Shown: positions 43,506-52,132, counted from the first letter of the stretch. The stretch: DNA of 64,000 nt from Pelagihabitans pacificus (GCF_009371985.2 NZ_VIKU02000001.1:1612001-1676000), one strand, 5' to 3'. Numbers and translations are program-made. The notes: a model not told the origin generated them from the letters alone.

Positions 43506-44123
43506 CTAGACGGGAGTCGTTCTTGCCTCCAACGATTTGAAGTAATGTCGAAGCTGCGACATAAACCGATACTTTCGGGCCGAGGGGGCATTTTCGACCA
43601 TCAAGGTACGAACACCCATATAGGCGCTCATCAAAAAAACAGCCACGCCTTCGGCATCGACGTGTCGATCAATATGGCCATTGAACTTTCCACGTTGTAT
43701 GGCAGACACCAGATTTACCTCCCATACCCTCAGGATATCGTTCAAGTGTTTCATGATTTTTTGGTTTCTGCCGTTGAACTCATTGATGAAGTTGTTCAGT
43801 ACAAAGCCATAATCAAGATCGTTATGTACGGCGGTTTCAAGTGCATCTTCAAAGCAATTTGAAATCAGGTCCAAGGTATGTTCATGCCCTTCTATTGGCT
43901 CGATAAGCATGCTGTATACTTTGCGTACCAACAGATTTTCGATAATCTGGATAAAAAAATCCTCTTTCGATTCGAAATGGTAATAGAAAGCACCTTTTGA
44001 AAGGGACAATTCTTTGAGGATGTCGTCAATACTGGTATTGTAATAACCGTTGGTGTAGAAAAGGCGCAGACCGGTAACTTGCATCCGTTGCATAGTTGCC
44101 ATACGTTTTAGGTTCTTATCCAT
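43506..44123 (-). CDS. TetR/AcrR family transcriptional regulator
   Basis: The 205-residue protein has the N-terminal TetR helix-turn-helix: G-L-R-L-F-Y-T-N-G-Y-Y-N-T-S-I-D-D-I-L-K-E-L, then S-K-G-A-F-Y-Y-H-F-E-S-K-E-D-F-F. A ligand-binding helical domain follows, as in AcrR-type regulators. An operator-like motif lies 21-36 bp upstream of its start, and two further copies lie at 54573 and 54700. The ligand is unknown. Confidence 0.9.
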   Translation of the reverse strand: MDKNLKRMATMQRMQVTGLRLFYTNGYYNTSIDDILKELSLSKGAFYYHFESKEDFFIQIIENLLVRKVYSMLIEPIEGHEHTLDLISNCFEDALETAVHNDLDYGFVLNNFINEFNGRNQKIMKHLNDILRVWEVNLVSAIQRGKFNGHIDRHVDAEGVAVFLMSAYMGVRTLMVENAPSARKYRFMSQLRHYFKSLEARTTPV

Positions 44124-44143
44124 AAGATTTGGGTTTTATGTTA

Positions 44144-44159
44144 AACCGACCGCTAAGTC
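44144..44159 (-). promoter_or_regulatory. Candidate operator of the TetR regulator
   Basis: The minus strand reads GACTTAGCGGTCGGTT, sharing GAC-N5-GGTCGGTT with the two sites at 54573-54588 and 54700-54715. Its place just before the regulator's ATG fits autoregulation. Confidence 0.4.
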
Positions 44160-44163
44160 TTTT

Positions 44164-44195
44164 ATGAATAACAAGGAAAGCGCTAGGTTATTCAT
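44164..44195. repeat. Inverted repeat between the TetR and arsS genes
   Basis: ATGAATAAC (44164-44172) and GTTATTCAT (44187-44195) are perfect 9-bp arms with a 14-bp loop. No T-run follows on the minus strand, so it is not a convincing arsS terminator. It may be an mRNA-end hairpin or a binding site. Confidence 0.4.
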
Positions 44196-44316
44196 TAATA
44201 GGGGTCAAAGGGTAATTAAAATCGACAAAGTGCAAAAAATACTAGCGATCGGCCCCCTATTCCTAAGAGTGACCAACCTTTTGGTCGGTAAGTACATCAC
44301 CAAAAGCACCGCTTTT

Positions 44317-45372
44317 TCAAACGACAGAACCTTGGCAACTGCTCCCCGCCCCGGCGGTACATCCGTAGCAATGCTGGGAGATGATGATATTTCGGTCGTT
44401 GAGGACGGTCTCGTTGTAGTCCCTTATGTGTTGAATCTTGCTAGCCACCTTCAAGCCCAACATTTGGTTGAAATCGCAATCGTAGATCCACCCGTCCCAA
44501 CCAATTGATAAGGTGTTGGTACACATTACGTTTTCGACCGCGGCGGGATTATAGGCTTCCACTAAGGCATACATATAATCCTCATAGTTACCGGAGGCGA
44601 TGAGATAGTCCAAGAATCGGGAAATCGGCAGGTTGGTAATGGCAAAGAGGTTGTGGAAATCAATTTTAAAATCTTCTTTCAACGCCTTTTTAAAATCCCT
44701 TTCCATTGCGGCCTGGTCCCCCGGTAAAAAAGCTCCGGAGGGGTTATAGACTAAATCCAAGCGGAGCGGGCTATTGGGGATCCCATACCCTATGGCGTTC
44801 AGTTCTTGTAAGGCTTTTATCGATTTATCGAAAACACCATCCCCACGTTGCTTATCGGTCTTGCCCCGGGTATAATGGGGCATCGAAGAGATAACGTGCA
44901 CATTGTGTTTTTTGAAGAATTCGGGCAAATCGTGGTATTTCTTATTGGCTCTGATGATGGTCAAATTAGACCGCACGATAAAGTCTTTGATACCCGCCTT
45001 GGCCGCTTCCTCGACGAACCATCGAAAATCAGGGTTCATTTCGGGGGCTCCGCCCGTAAGGTCCAGTGTATGCGCACCGGTAGTGCGAACGATGTCCAAG
45101 CACAGGGACATCGTCTCACGAGTCATAATTTCCTTTCGATCGGGGCCGGCATCGACATGGCAATGCTCACAAACCTGGTTGCACATATACCCCACATTGA
45201 TTTGAAGAATTTCGAGCTTTCTAGGGCGCAAGGGAAAATGCCCCGTTTTGGCAATTTTGTCCTTAAAATAGGGGAGTTCCCCATTGGCAAAGACACCACC
45301 GTTGAGAACTTCCAATTGTTTGTTGCTTTCGGCAAGCATGTTTTCTCTTGCCCTTAACGATTTTGTAGCCAT
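44317..45372 (-). CDS. arsS: Arsenosugar biosynthesis radical SAM protein
   Basis: The 351-residue protein has the radical SAM cluster motif C-N-Q-V-C-E-H-C-H-V-D-A-G-P (Cys64, Cys68, Cys71) and D-L-T-G-G-A-P-E-M-N-P. Its C-terminal cysteine cluster (H-C-Y-G-C-T-A-G-A-G-S-S-C-Q-G) is typical of ArsS. ArsS is linked to conversion of dimethylated arsenic and SAM to an arsenosugar precursor. Two expected partners lie next to it on the same strand: an AhpD-like protein and a GT-A-like glycosyltransferase. No arsM methyltransferase is in the window. Confidence 0.93.
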   Translation of the reverse strand: MATKSLRARENMLAESNKQLEVLNGGVFANGELPYFKDKIAKTGHFPLRPRKLEILQINVGYMCNQVCEHCHVDAGPDRKEIMTRETMSLCLDIVRTTGAHTLDLTGGAPEMNPDFRWFVEEAAKAGIKDFIVRSNLTIIRANKKYHDLPEFFKKHNVHVISSMPHYTRGKTDKQRGDGVFDKSIKALQELNAIGYGIPNSPLRLDLVYNPSGAFLPGDQAAMERDFKKALKEDFKIDFHNLFAITNLPISRFLDYLIASGNYEDYMYALVEAYNPAAVENVMCTNTLSIGWDGWIYDCDFNQMLGLKVASKIQHIRDYNETVLNDRNIIISQHCYGCTAGAGSSCQGSVV

Positions 45373-45430
45373 TTTTAAATATTCGGTAACTTAGTGTTCA
45401 TTAGTGTCGCATCTTGCAACCGCCCAGCAC

Positions 45431-45766
45431 TTACATGCTTAATTTATTGTACTTATTCATCATCTGTACGCCATGTACCAAAGTGGCTCCGCTTTCAATG
45501 GCGGCACCGGCATGCACCGCTTCCATCATTTCCTCCTTGGTGATGCCTCTTTGCAGGCCATCTTTTGTATAGGCGTCGATACAGTAAGGGCATTTGACCA
45601 CATGGGCCACTGCCAATGCAATGAGGGATTTTTCCCGAGCGCTCAAGGCCCCTTCCTCGAAAACCTTTCCGTAATACTCAAAAAACCTGTTACCAAGTTC
45701 TTCGCTCCATTCCGTGATGTTTCCAAATTTTCTAAGGTCTGCCGGATCGTAATATGAATTTGCCAT
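45431..45766 (-). CDS. Arsenosugar biosynthesis-associated AhpD-like protein
   Basis: The 111-residue carboxymuconolactone decarboxylase-type protein has the thiol motif V-K-C-P-Y-C-I-D-A-Y (Cys59, Cys62) and a His two turns before it. This small AhpD-like form is regularly found next to arsS. It may act as a thiol peroxidase or reductase in the pathway. It is 58 bp upstream of arsS on the same strand. Confidence 0.9.
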   Translation of the reverse strand: MANSYYDPADLRKFGNITEWSEELGNRFFEYYGKVFEEGALSAREKSLIALAVAHVVKCPYCIDAYTKDGLQRGITKEEMMEAVHAGAAIESGATLVHGVQMMNKYNKLSM

Positions 45767-45872
45767 GTGAATTTGTTTTAATAGAATAGTGTGGTCTCTT
45801 TAGACTATGTACGATGGCCTAGGAGACGCTGTTACGTTTTAAGAAGGGCTTGAGCCCTAAAAAATAAGGAGA

Positions 45873-46562
45873 TTAGCAGGAAAAAGGAGAACCTTTGTTA
45901 TAGGCCACCGAGGAATTGAATAGAAGAGCGCCAGGGAACTGATAATGGTACCCGTGCTCGCCAATACCTAGGATGAATACGACGATTCCCAGAACGGTCG
46001 TCGAAACGCCTTTGACAAGCCGGAAACATTGGGGCAAGTCTGCGGCAGTATCAATGTCGAATAAGGTCGGAAGCTTGAAAACCTTGACTTTGTCCTTTAA
46101 AACCAACTTAAGAAGTGCCTTCGTAACACTGGAAGTTTGCCAGGGGAGCTCCCTAAAAGTAGATGCGTTGAATTGGGACCGATGGACTCCCATCAAATAA
46201 AAACCGCCGTCGGTTGCAGGTCCTAAAACGAATTTATTTTCCTGTAACTGCTTTTTAGCCTGTAAAATGTGGGAAACCCGAAGCTGAGGGGTATCGCCTC
46301 CCAAGGTAATTATTTGCTCATATCCTTGCTCAAAAACCGTTTTAATGGCATTGGTAAACCTATCCCCAAAAGTTTCACCTTTTTGAGAGCTTTCATCCAT
46401 ATGAAGATAAGAAAGCCCTGTTTTGCGAATTGTTTTGAGGGTCTGTTGCGTGAGTGCATCGAAGAGCAGATTACCTTGGTCAATAGCCTTATGCCTCATT
46501 TCCTCTTCCGGGGAACGGGCAAATACGAGAACGAGGGTGTTATCTTTTATGGGGCGACCCAT
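45873..46562 (-). CDS. Arsenosugar-type glycosyltransferase (TIGR04282/DUF2064)
   Basis: The 229-residue protein has L-V-L-V-F-A-R-S-P, Q-K-G-E-T-F-G-D-R-F, T-L-G-G-D-T-P-Q-L and P-A-T-D-G-G-F-Y-L-M-G, the landmarks of the DUF2064 nucleotide-diphospho-sugar transferase family. The last 40 residues include a hydrophobic stretch (V-L-G-I-V-V-F-I-L-G-I-G) that is unusual for the family. The gene leads the arsenosugar trio and is transcribed in the same direction as the other two. Confidence 0.85.
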   Translation of the reverse strand: MGRPIKDNTLVLVFARSPEEEMRHKAIDQGNLLFDALTQQTLKTIRKTGLSYLHMDESSQKGETFGDRFTNAIKTVFEQGYEQIITLGGDTPQLRVSHILQAKKQLQENKFVLGPATDGGFYLMGVHRSQFNASTFRELPWQTSSVTKALLKLVLKDKVKVFKLPTLFDIDTAADLPQCFRLVKGVSTTVLGIVVFILGIGEHGYHYQFPGALLFNSSVAYNKGSPFSC

Positions 46563-46678
46563 TGCGATCCTTTAGTCAATAAAATTACAAAGAAATAATT
46601 AGTGCCTAGGTCGTGAACTTTGTGGATTCTCTACGTTGGAAAAAATTAAAAAATTTTTAGCAATACCAAGAATTTGGG

Positions 46679-46693
46679 TGGCACGGAATTTGT
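46679..46693 (+). promoter_or_regulatory. Sigma-54-like -24/-12 promoter
   Basis: TGGCACG, four bases, then TTGT matches the sigma-54 consensus TGGCACG-N4-TTGC except for the last base of the -12 element. The GG-to-G(C/T) spacing of 10 is correct. It lies 33 bp before the ATG of the small membrane protein gene. Confidence 0.4.
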
Positions 46694-46726
46694 CCTGTTG
46701 AATCACGGTTATTAAAACATCTATTT

Positions 46727-46888
46727 ATGGAAAAGTTGGCATACGGTCTATCGATTCTGACGGTTCTCTACTTGGTGTTTTTATACTTCACCGCCAAGCT
46801 GTTTTTTGAGGACTTTAGGATAATTCCGCGTCGGGAAAAGTCGAACGGCGCCGATGGGAAACATCCCAAGCGGCACTTGAAAAAATGA
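46727..46888 (+). CDS. Small single-helix membrane protein, 53 residues
   Basis: This short frame begins M-E-K-L-A-Y-G-L-S and has one membrane helix (about residues 7-25) and a strongly basic C-terminal tail. I do not recognise a family. Support comes from the protein-like layout, a sigma-54-like promoter upstream, and its place 105 bp before the hsp20 gene on the same strand. Confidence 0.5.
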   Translation: MEKLAYGLSILTVLYLVFLYFTAKLFFEDFRIIPRREKSNGADGKHPKRHLKK

Positions 46889-46993
46889 CAGTTTTCTATG
46901 CGATAGCTGTCAATTTTTCAGTTCTTTTGACCATTTTCCGGCATTACGGATAGCACTTTGTTTAATTGATTGTTTAACCTAAATTTTTAAGTT

Positions 46994-47449
46994 ATGAGTA
47001 CAGAAGTAACCGTACCTAACAACGGTAATGTAGTCAGGCCAAGTTTAAATTCATGGATAAGCGATTGGTTTGGCGACGATCTAAGTAGTATGTTTAACGG
47101 CAACTTCAACAGAGGTATCACACTCCCAGCCGTTAATATAAGGGAAACAGGCGACGCTTATTTCGTCGAGATGGCGGTTCCAGGAATGAAAAAGTCCGAT
47201 TTTGAAATTGCCTTGGAAAATAACGTTTTGCTCATCTCGACAGGACGGGAACATCAGGAAGAATCGGAAGAGGGTACCTATACCCGTCGCGAGTTCGGCT
47301 ACTCAGCCTTTCGCCGAAGCTTCACCTTACCTGAAACGGTGGATGAACAAAAAATTATGGCCACCTATCAAGATGGCTTATTGTCAGTGCATCTACCCAA
47401 AAAGGAGGAGGCGAAAAAGAAACCGGCTAGGACCATTACAATTTCCTAA
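46994..47449 (+). CDS. Hsp20/alpha-crystallin family small heat-shock protein
   Basis: The 151-residue protein has an alpha-crystallin domain (about residues 45-140): Y-F-V-E-M-A-V-P-G-M-K-K-S-D-F-E-I, F-R-R-S-F-T-L-P-E-T-V-D and G-L-L-S-V-H-L-P-K. A basic tail ends I-T-I-S. It is an ATP-independent chaperone in the cytoplasm. A strong terminator closes the unit 12 bp after the stop codon. Confidence 0.95.
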   Translation: MSTEVTVPNNGNVVRPSLNSWISDWFGDDLSSMFNGNFNRGITLPAVNIRETGDAYFVEMAVPGMKKSDFEIALENNVLLISTGREHQEESEEGTYTRREFGYSAFRRSFTLPETVDEQKIMATYQDGLLSVHLPKKEEAKKKPARTITIS

Positions 47450-47460
47450 ATCGTTTTTAT

Positions 47461-47489
47461 GGAGCGGCCGAACGCCGCTCCTCATTTTT
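47461..47489 (+). terminator. Rho-independent terminator after hsp20
   Basis: GGAGCGGC and GCCGCTCC form a perfect 8-bp stem with a 5-base loop (47461-47481), followed by a T5 run. Confidence 0.92.
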
Positions 47490-47648
47490 GTCCAGTACGC
47501 GCTTAACAGCACGGTCAAACTTCCGCAATAGGAATAACCTGTTTTTAACTATTTATTATCATATTTTGTCAAAACACTAACATTTGATGGCATAAGATTT
47601 GCTCATTGGAACCCGCAAAAAATTAGAAAACCTATAAATCAAATTTCT

Positions 47649-49172
47649 ATGATGACACATTTGAAAAAGAACAGATCCAAGTTAACAGTTTACTTCTTTT
47701 CGGCCTTGATAGCCCTCATTGTAAGCCTTGCGGCAATGAGTTTGAACAAGAACGAAGAATCAAAAAATACCGCAGCGGTACAGGTAGTCGATGTGCCTAG
47801 CAAGAAGGTACTCTACACGGCCGATAATGAAGGCAATATCAAACCCCTTGATTTTACCGAAACGACCGACAAGGTGCTGGACGCCGTGGTGCATATTAAA
47901 TCTACAAAAACAGCTTCTTCCGGAATGGCAGAGGCACGCCAATTGCCAGATCCCTTTAGGGAATTCTTTGGGGATAGGTTTAAAGGCCAATCACCGGAAG
48001 GACTACAACCCATGCCTATGGTGGGCACAGGTTCTGGTGTAATTATTAACGAAAAAGGGTACATCGTGACCAATAATCACGTTATTGAGAATGCCGATGA
48101 GGTCGAGGTAACCCTATACAATAATGAATCCTACAAGGCAACGGTGATCGGAACCGATCCCTCGACCGATTTGGCATTGCTTCAAATAAAGGCTGACAAT
48201 CTAAAAACGATGGCGCTGATCAACTCCGACGATGTTGAGGTCGGGGAGTGGGTGTTGGCCGTTGGAAACCCCTTGGGATTGAACTCTACGGTAACCGCCG
48301 GTATCGTTAGTGCCAAAGCCAGGAATATCAATATCAACAAAGATAAGTTTGCTGTGGAGAGCTTCATCCAGACCGACGCGGCAATCAATCCTGGAAACAG
48401 CGGGGGCGCCTTGGTGAACCTAGACGGAAATCTCATTGGAATCAATACGGCCATCGCCAGTAGAACAGGCACCTATAATGGTTATGGTTTTGCCGTACCG
48501 AGTAACATTGTGACCAAAGTTGTCGAGGACCTCTTAAAGTATGGGACCGTGCAACGGGGCATGTTGGGTGTAACCATTCGTACAATGGATAGTGGTTTAG
48601 CCAAAGAGAAAAGGGTCGATTTTGTCAAAGGAGTCTGGGTAGAGAACGTCGGGGAAGGCAGCGCCGCTCAAAAGGCAGGAATCGAACCCGGGGATATTAT
48701 TTTGGAGGCCAACGGAAAACAGACCCTTACCTCACCGAGATTACAGGAGATCATTGCAAGCAAAAGACCCGGCGATAAGGTCGATATTTCCATTAATCGT
48801 GAAGGTAAAATAAAGGAGTTTGAAGTAGTACTTCAAAATACCCAGGGCACCACAGACATCAACAAAAAAGAGAAGAAGGAAGTACTTAACCTCTTAGGGG
48901 CAGATTTTGAGACCATTGACAAAGAGATGGCAAAAAAGCTGAATATCGACGGAGGTGTACAAGTAGTACGCCTGTATCCTGGACAAATCAGAAAGCAAAC
49001 CCAAATGCGGGAAGGTTTTGTCATCACCCACATCGATGGTAAAAAAGTGGAAACGGTTGCCGAAGTGGCCGAAATTTTGGAAGGCAAGCAGGGAGGCGTT
49101 ATGTTAGAGGGAGTCTACGACGGTCAACCGGGCAAATACTATTATGCCTTTGGTCTCGACAATTCTTTCTAA
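47649..49172 (+). CDS. HtrA/DegP-family periplasmic serine protease
   Basis: The 507-residue protein has an N-terminal signal/anchor (about residues 12-30), a trypsin-like S1C domain with His144 (T-N-N-H-V-I), Asp174 (S-T-D-L-A-L) and Ser251 (G-N-S-G-G-A-L), and two PDZ-type domains (about 300-395 and 410-505). It degrades or refolds damaged envelope proteins. It is preceded by hsp20 and its terminator, so it is probably expressed separately. A strong terminator follows. Confidence 0.95.
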   Translation: MMTHLKKNRSKLTVYFFSALIALIVSLAAMSLNKNEESKNTAAVQVVDVPSKKVLYTADNEGNIKPLDFTETTDKVLDAVVHIKSTKTASSGMAEARQLPDPFREFFGDRFKGQSPEGLQPMPMVGTGSGVIINEKGYIVTNNHVIENADEVEVTLYNNESYKATVIGTDPSTDLALLQIKADNLKTMALINSDDVEVGEWVLAVGNPLGLNSTVTAGIVSAKARNININKDKFAVESFIQTDAAINPGNSGGALVNLDGNLIGINTAIASRTGTYNGYGFAVPSNIVTKVVEDLLKYGTVQRGMLGVTIRTMDSGLAKEKRVDFVKGVWVENVGEGSAAQKAGIEPGDIILEANGKQTLTSPRLQEIIASKRPGDKVDISINREGKIKEFEVVLQNTQGTTDINKKEKKEVLNLLGADFETIDKEMAKKLNIDGGVQVVRLYPGQIRKQTQMREGFVITHIDGKKVETVAEVAEILEGKQGGVMLEGVYDGQPGKYYYAFGLDNSF

Positions 49173-49196
49173 GTCGATATTTTGAGTAGTTTTGAT

Positions 49197-49228
49197 GCCG
49201 TATGGAATCTATCCATACGGCATTTTTT
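49197..49228 (+). terminator. Rho-independent terminator after the HtrA gene
   Basis: GCCGTATGG and CCATACGGC form a perfect 9-bp stem with a 7-base loop, followed by ATTTTTTG. Confidence 0.92.
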
Positions 49229-49241
49229 GTAATCGAATAAG

Positions 49242-50021
49242 ATGAAGGCATTGCAATCAGAATCCGTAGGCCTTGTGCTCTCGGGGGGAGGTGTACGGGG
49301 GATGGCGCATATTGGAGTGTTGAGAGCTTTGGAACAGCATGGTATTTCGGCACAAATAGTTTCGGGGAGTAGTGTCGGTGCCTTGGTAGCGGCCTTGTAC
49401 GCAAACGGAAACCCGGTGCAGGATATGCTAAAATTCTTTAAGGAGACGCCGCTGTTCAAATACAACTTCATCACCATCTTGAAGCCGGGGCTTGTTGATA
49501 CTGAACGTTATTTCGATATTTTCAAGGGCTATTTCCCCGAAAACAGTTTCGAAGCCCTCGAACGGCAGCTACATGTGGTTGCTACGAACTTACAGAAAGG
49601 GGAGGAGGAGTTTTTCTCCCAAGGGGAGTTAATACATCCACTTTTGGCCTCGGCCGCCTTACCACCGGTGTTCGGACCGGTAGAAATCAACAACTGTTTA
49701 TATGCCGATGGGGGTATCATGAACAATTTTCCCCTAGAGCCTATTAAAGATAAGGCCGACTTTATGATTGGAAGTAACGTTTCGGTCATTAAGCAGGTCG
49801 AAAAAAAGAATATCAGTTCTTCGTTACAGCTGGCCAACCGAACCACGGCGCTAATGATCTACGCGATCAATCGGCAAAAAATACACCAATGTGACCTTAT
49901 TTTCGAAGCGATGGAATTGGAAAAAATCGGGGTATTGGATAAGAAGGGTATCGAAAAAGCCTATGTCATTGGCTACGACCATGCGGCTAGGAAATTGGAA
50001 AAATATCTTTCCAAGGAATAA
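49242..50021 (+). CDS. Patatin-like phospholipase
   Basis: The 259-residue protein has the oxyanion loop G-G-G-V-R-G (15-20), nucleophile elbow G-S-S-V-G (Ser44) and catalytic Asp156 in A-D-G-G-I-M-N-N. It has no signal peptide, so it is probably cytoplasmic or membrane-associated, with lipid acyl hydrolase activity. Its last 35 bp overlap the convergent small membrane protein gene. Confidence 0.93.
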   Translation: MKALQSESVGLVLSGGGVRGMAHIGVLRALEQHGISAQIVSGSSVGALVAALYANGNPVQDMLKFFKETPLFKYNFITILKPGLVDTERYFDIFKGYFPENSFEALERQLHVVATNLQKGEEEFFSQGELIHPLLASAALPPVFGPVEINNCLYADGGIMNNFPLEPIKDKADFMIGSNVSVIKQVEKKNISSSLQLANRTTALMIYAINRQKIHQCDLIFEAMELEKIGVLDKKGIEKAYVIGYDHAARKLEKYLSKE

Positions 50022-50373
50022 CAAACGGCAGCACCGCGCACCAGACAATAAAAAAGGTGCCCATACCAGTAGGATAGGGCTGTTTATGCCATAACGCGGG
50101 AAGCAGTACGAAAAGTACCCAGGAGCCTTTATATATCAACTGAAAAAGGAGAACCAACGCCATTTTCCTGGGATAAAAAAGACCGACGACGGAGAGTAGG
50201 AAGATAGCCCACCAAAAACTGCCGACCAATCGGATGACCTCCGAATAGGGATAAGCATTTTGGAATACCGTAGCGCCTGCTTTTTTGGGGTCGAACAAGG
50301 AGGTTATACCAATCCAACCAGCCACCACGATATTGGCGATATAAACAATTTTTAAGGCAATCATTTTCAGCAA
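49987..50373 (-). CDS. Small four-helix membrane protein, family unknown
   Basis: This 128-residue protein has four membrane helices (about 5-25, 45-66, 70-90, 105-122) with W-W and P-rich loops, roughly DoxX-like in layout. I do not recognise its family. It is preceded by a TAGATTTG -7 element and an inverted repeat, and lies downstream of a Crp-like regulator gene on the same strand. Confidence 0.7.
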   Translation of the reverse strand: MLKMIALKIVYIANIVVAGWIGITSLFDPKKAGATVFQNAYPYSEVIRLVGSFWWAIFLLSVVGLFYPRKMALVLLFQLIYKGSWVLFVLLPALWHKQPYPTGMGTFFIVWCAVLPFVIPWKDIFPIS

Positions 50374-50383
50374 ATATGTGAAG

Positions 50384-50391
50384 CAAATCTA
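50384..50391 (-). promoter_or_regulatory. -7 element for the small membrane protein
   Basis: The minus strand reads TAGATTTG, an exact TAnnTTTG, 10 bp upstream of the ATG at 50373. Confidence 0.45.
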
Positions 50392-50413
50392 AGTGAGACA
50401 AAGCACAAATTAG

Positions 50414-50427
50414 TTACCGTATGGTAA
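50414..50427 (-). promoter_or_regulatory. Candidate operator TTACC-N4-GGTAA
   Basis: A perfect 5-bp inverted repeat with a 4-bp spacer lies 22 bp upstream of the -7 element at 50384, over the -33 region. It is 14 bp after the Crp-like regulator gene, so it may bind that dimeric regulator. Confidence 0.4.
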
Positions 50428-50441
50428 ATTTTGTTTCTTCA

Positions 50442-51002
50442 TCAAATATTTCTACGGATGCGGCTCAATGATTGTTGGGTGATTCCCAGATAGGACGCCA
50501 AATGTTTCAAGGGTACCCGCCGTACTAATTCTGGCCTGTTTTCCAATAGCAACCGATAACGATGTTCCGCGGTTTCGTTTTGTAGCTCTTCCAGAATGTT
50601 TTCGGTAAAGAACTGTACCTCTTGGGTAATCTTATCGGCGAATCGTTTCCATACCGTCATTTGAAGCAATTCCTGGTGTTGCTCGTAACTTATTTGCCAA
50701 ATGATGCTATCCTCCAACGCTTCTATGCTTTCCCTGGCTGGCTGTCGTTGGTTGAAACTACGCTGGGAGGTGAACATATAAGGAGCCTCTGTGAAAAACT
50801 TGGTAACAGACTCCCCATCTTTCCAAAGATAGAACCGCAAAAGACCGTCTTCCAAAAAGCAAAGGTGGTTGCTGATGTCGCCTTCCTTCAATAGTAACTG
50901 CCCTTTCCCGACAACAATTTTCTGAAACGTGGGCGCTATCGTATTCCAATCCTCAGGGGTGAAGTCGACATACCGGGAAAAAAAAGTTCTAAAAGCTTCC
51001 AA
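50442..51002 (-). CDS. Crp/Fnr family transcriptional regulator
   Basis: The 186-residue protein has a cyclic-nucleotide-binding-like N-terminal barrel (G-Q-L-L-L-K-E-G-D-I, then L-E-D-G-L-L-R-F-Y) without clear cAMP-contacting Arg/Ser residues. It ends with a C-terminal helix-turn-helix (H-L-A-S-Y-L-G-I-T-Q-Q-S-L-S-R-I-R). It is the short Bacteroidota form. The ligand is unknown. It may control the small membrane protein gene just downstream. Confidence 0.9.
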   Translation of the reverse strand: MEAFRTFFSRYVDFTPEDWNTIAPTFQKIVVGKGQLLLKEGDISNHLCFLEDGLLRFYLWKDGESVTKFFTEAPYMFTSQRSFNQRQPARESIEALEDSIIWQISYEQHQELLQMTVWKRFADKITQEVQFFTENILEELQNETAEHRYRLLLENRPELVRRVPLKHLASYLGITQQSLSRIRRNI

Positions 51003-51066
51003 CCATTTGTAATTAAAACCAAAAGCATCTTGCTATTGGCGCGAAGGATCCAGGCCCCATCTTTGG

Positions 51067-52116
51067 CTAAACATCGTCATAATCGACCTTCAAGGTAGGT
51101 GTCAGCGGATGTGCCTGGCAGGTAAGGATAAATCCGTCGGCAATTTCCCCATCGGTCAAGATCTGGTTTTTGACCATGTCGGCCTTCCCTTCCTTTATCC
51201 GGGCAATACAGCTACTGCACACCCCGCCCTGACAGGAGTAGGGAGCATCGATATTCTCCTTTAAGACTGCATCGAGCACCAACATTTTACGGTCCATGCT
51301 AAACGAAAAGGTTTCGTCGTCTACCGTCACTTCAACTTGGGTCTGTCCATCTTCGGCTACGGGAAACTCTTCCAGTATTTCGTCGGTCGTAAACAACTCA
51401 AAATGAATGTTTTCCTCTACCACCCCGTTTTCCTTAAGGGTATCCTCGACCAAACGGATCATAGGTTCCGGTCCACAGATATAGTAGGCATCAAATTGTA
51501 GGTCTTTGTGCTTGTTTTTGAGCGCGTAGTTCACCGTAGAAACATCGATACGACCGAACAACGCATCTGTCTCCCTGGCCTGGCTATTAATGAAATAAAC
51601 AAAAAACCGATTGGTATAGTCTAATTGTAATTTGGTCAAATCGGTATAGAACATGGTCTCCTCGTTCGATTTGTTCCCGTAGACCAAAACAAATTTATTG
51701 TCCGGGTGGCTGTCCAGCACTGTTCGGGCGATGCTCATAATCGGGGTAATACCACTACCAGCTGCAAAAGCTGCAATATTCTTCGCTTGATCCGATGCCT
51801 TGAAAACGAACCTTCCTTCTGGAGGCATAACCTCTAGTATATCGCCCGCCTTTAATCGGGAATTGGCATAATCCGAGAATCCACCACGATCTACTTTCTT
51901 GACCCCAATGGTAATACCGGCACTTTTTGGGGATGAGCTTATCGAATAGGCCCTGCGAAGTTCTTCGCCCTTTATTTCCTTCTTGATGGTAATATATTGC
52001 CCCGCCGTAAAAGCAAAGGTCTGAAGAAGGTCTTTGGGAACATCAAAGGTGATGGCGACCGAATTGGGGGTCAATTTTTTGACTTTTGATACGGTTAGTG
52101 GGTGAAAAAGGCTCAT
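51067..52116 (-). CDS. PaaE-like ferredoxin reductase with 2Fe-2S domain
   Basis: The 349-residue flavoprotein has an FAD domain with R-R-A-Y-S-I-S-S-S, an NAD(P) domain with A-G-S-G-I-T-P-I-M-S and Y-Y-I-C-G-P-E-P-M-I, and a C-terminal plant-type ferredoxin domain (Y-S-C-Q-G-G-V-C-S-S-C ... T-C-Q). This is the layout of PaaE and related oxygenase reductases. No oxygenase or paa gene is near, so it probably supplies electrons to another system. Confidence 0.93.
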   Translation of the reverse strand: MSLFHPLTVSKVKKLTPNSVAITFDVPKDLLQTFAFTAGQYITIKKEIKGEELRRAYSISSSPKSAGITIGVKKVDRGGFSDYANSRLKAGDILEVMPPEGRFVFKASDQAKNIAAFAAGSGITPIMSIARTVLDSHPDNKFVLVYGNKSNEETMFYTDLTKLQLDYTNRFFVYFINSQARETDALFGRIDVSTVNYALKNKHKDLQFDAYYICGPEPMIRLVEDTLKENGVVEENIHFELFTTDEILEEFPVAEDGQTQVEVTVDDETFSFSMDRKMLVLDAVLKENIDAPYSCQGGVCSSCIARIKEGKADMVKNQILTDGEIADGFILTCQAHPLTPTLKVDYDDV

Positions 52117-52132
52117 GCAGACAATTTTGGTG

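Noticed and set aside
44164-44508. A 114-codon plus-strand frame next to the TetR gene
   Set aside because: It is largely antisense to arsS and has no protein-like motif.
45838-45862. GGGC-TTGA-GCCC hairpin between the arsenosugar glycosyltransferase and AhpD-like genes
   Set aside because: The stem is short and no T-run follows on the coding strand, so a terminator cannot be supported.
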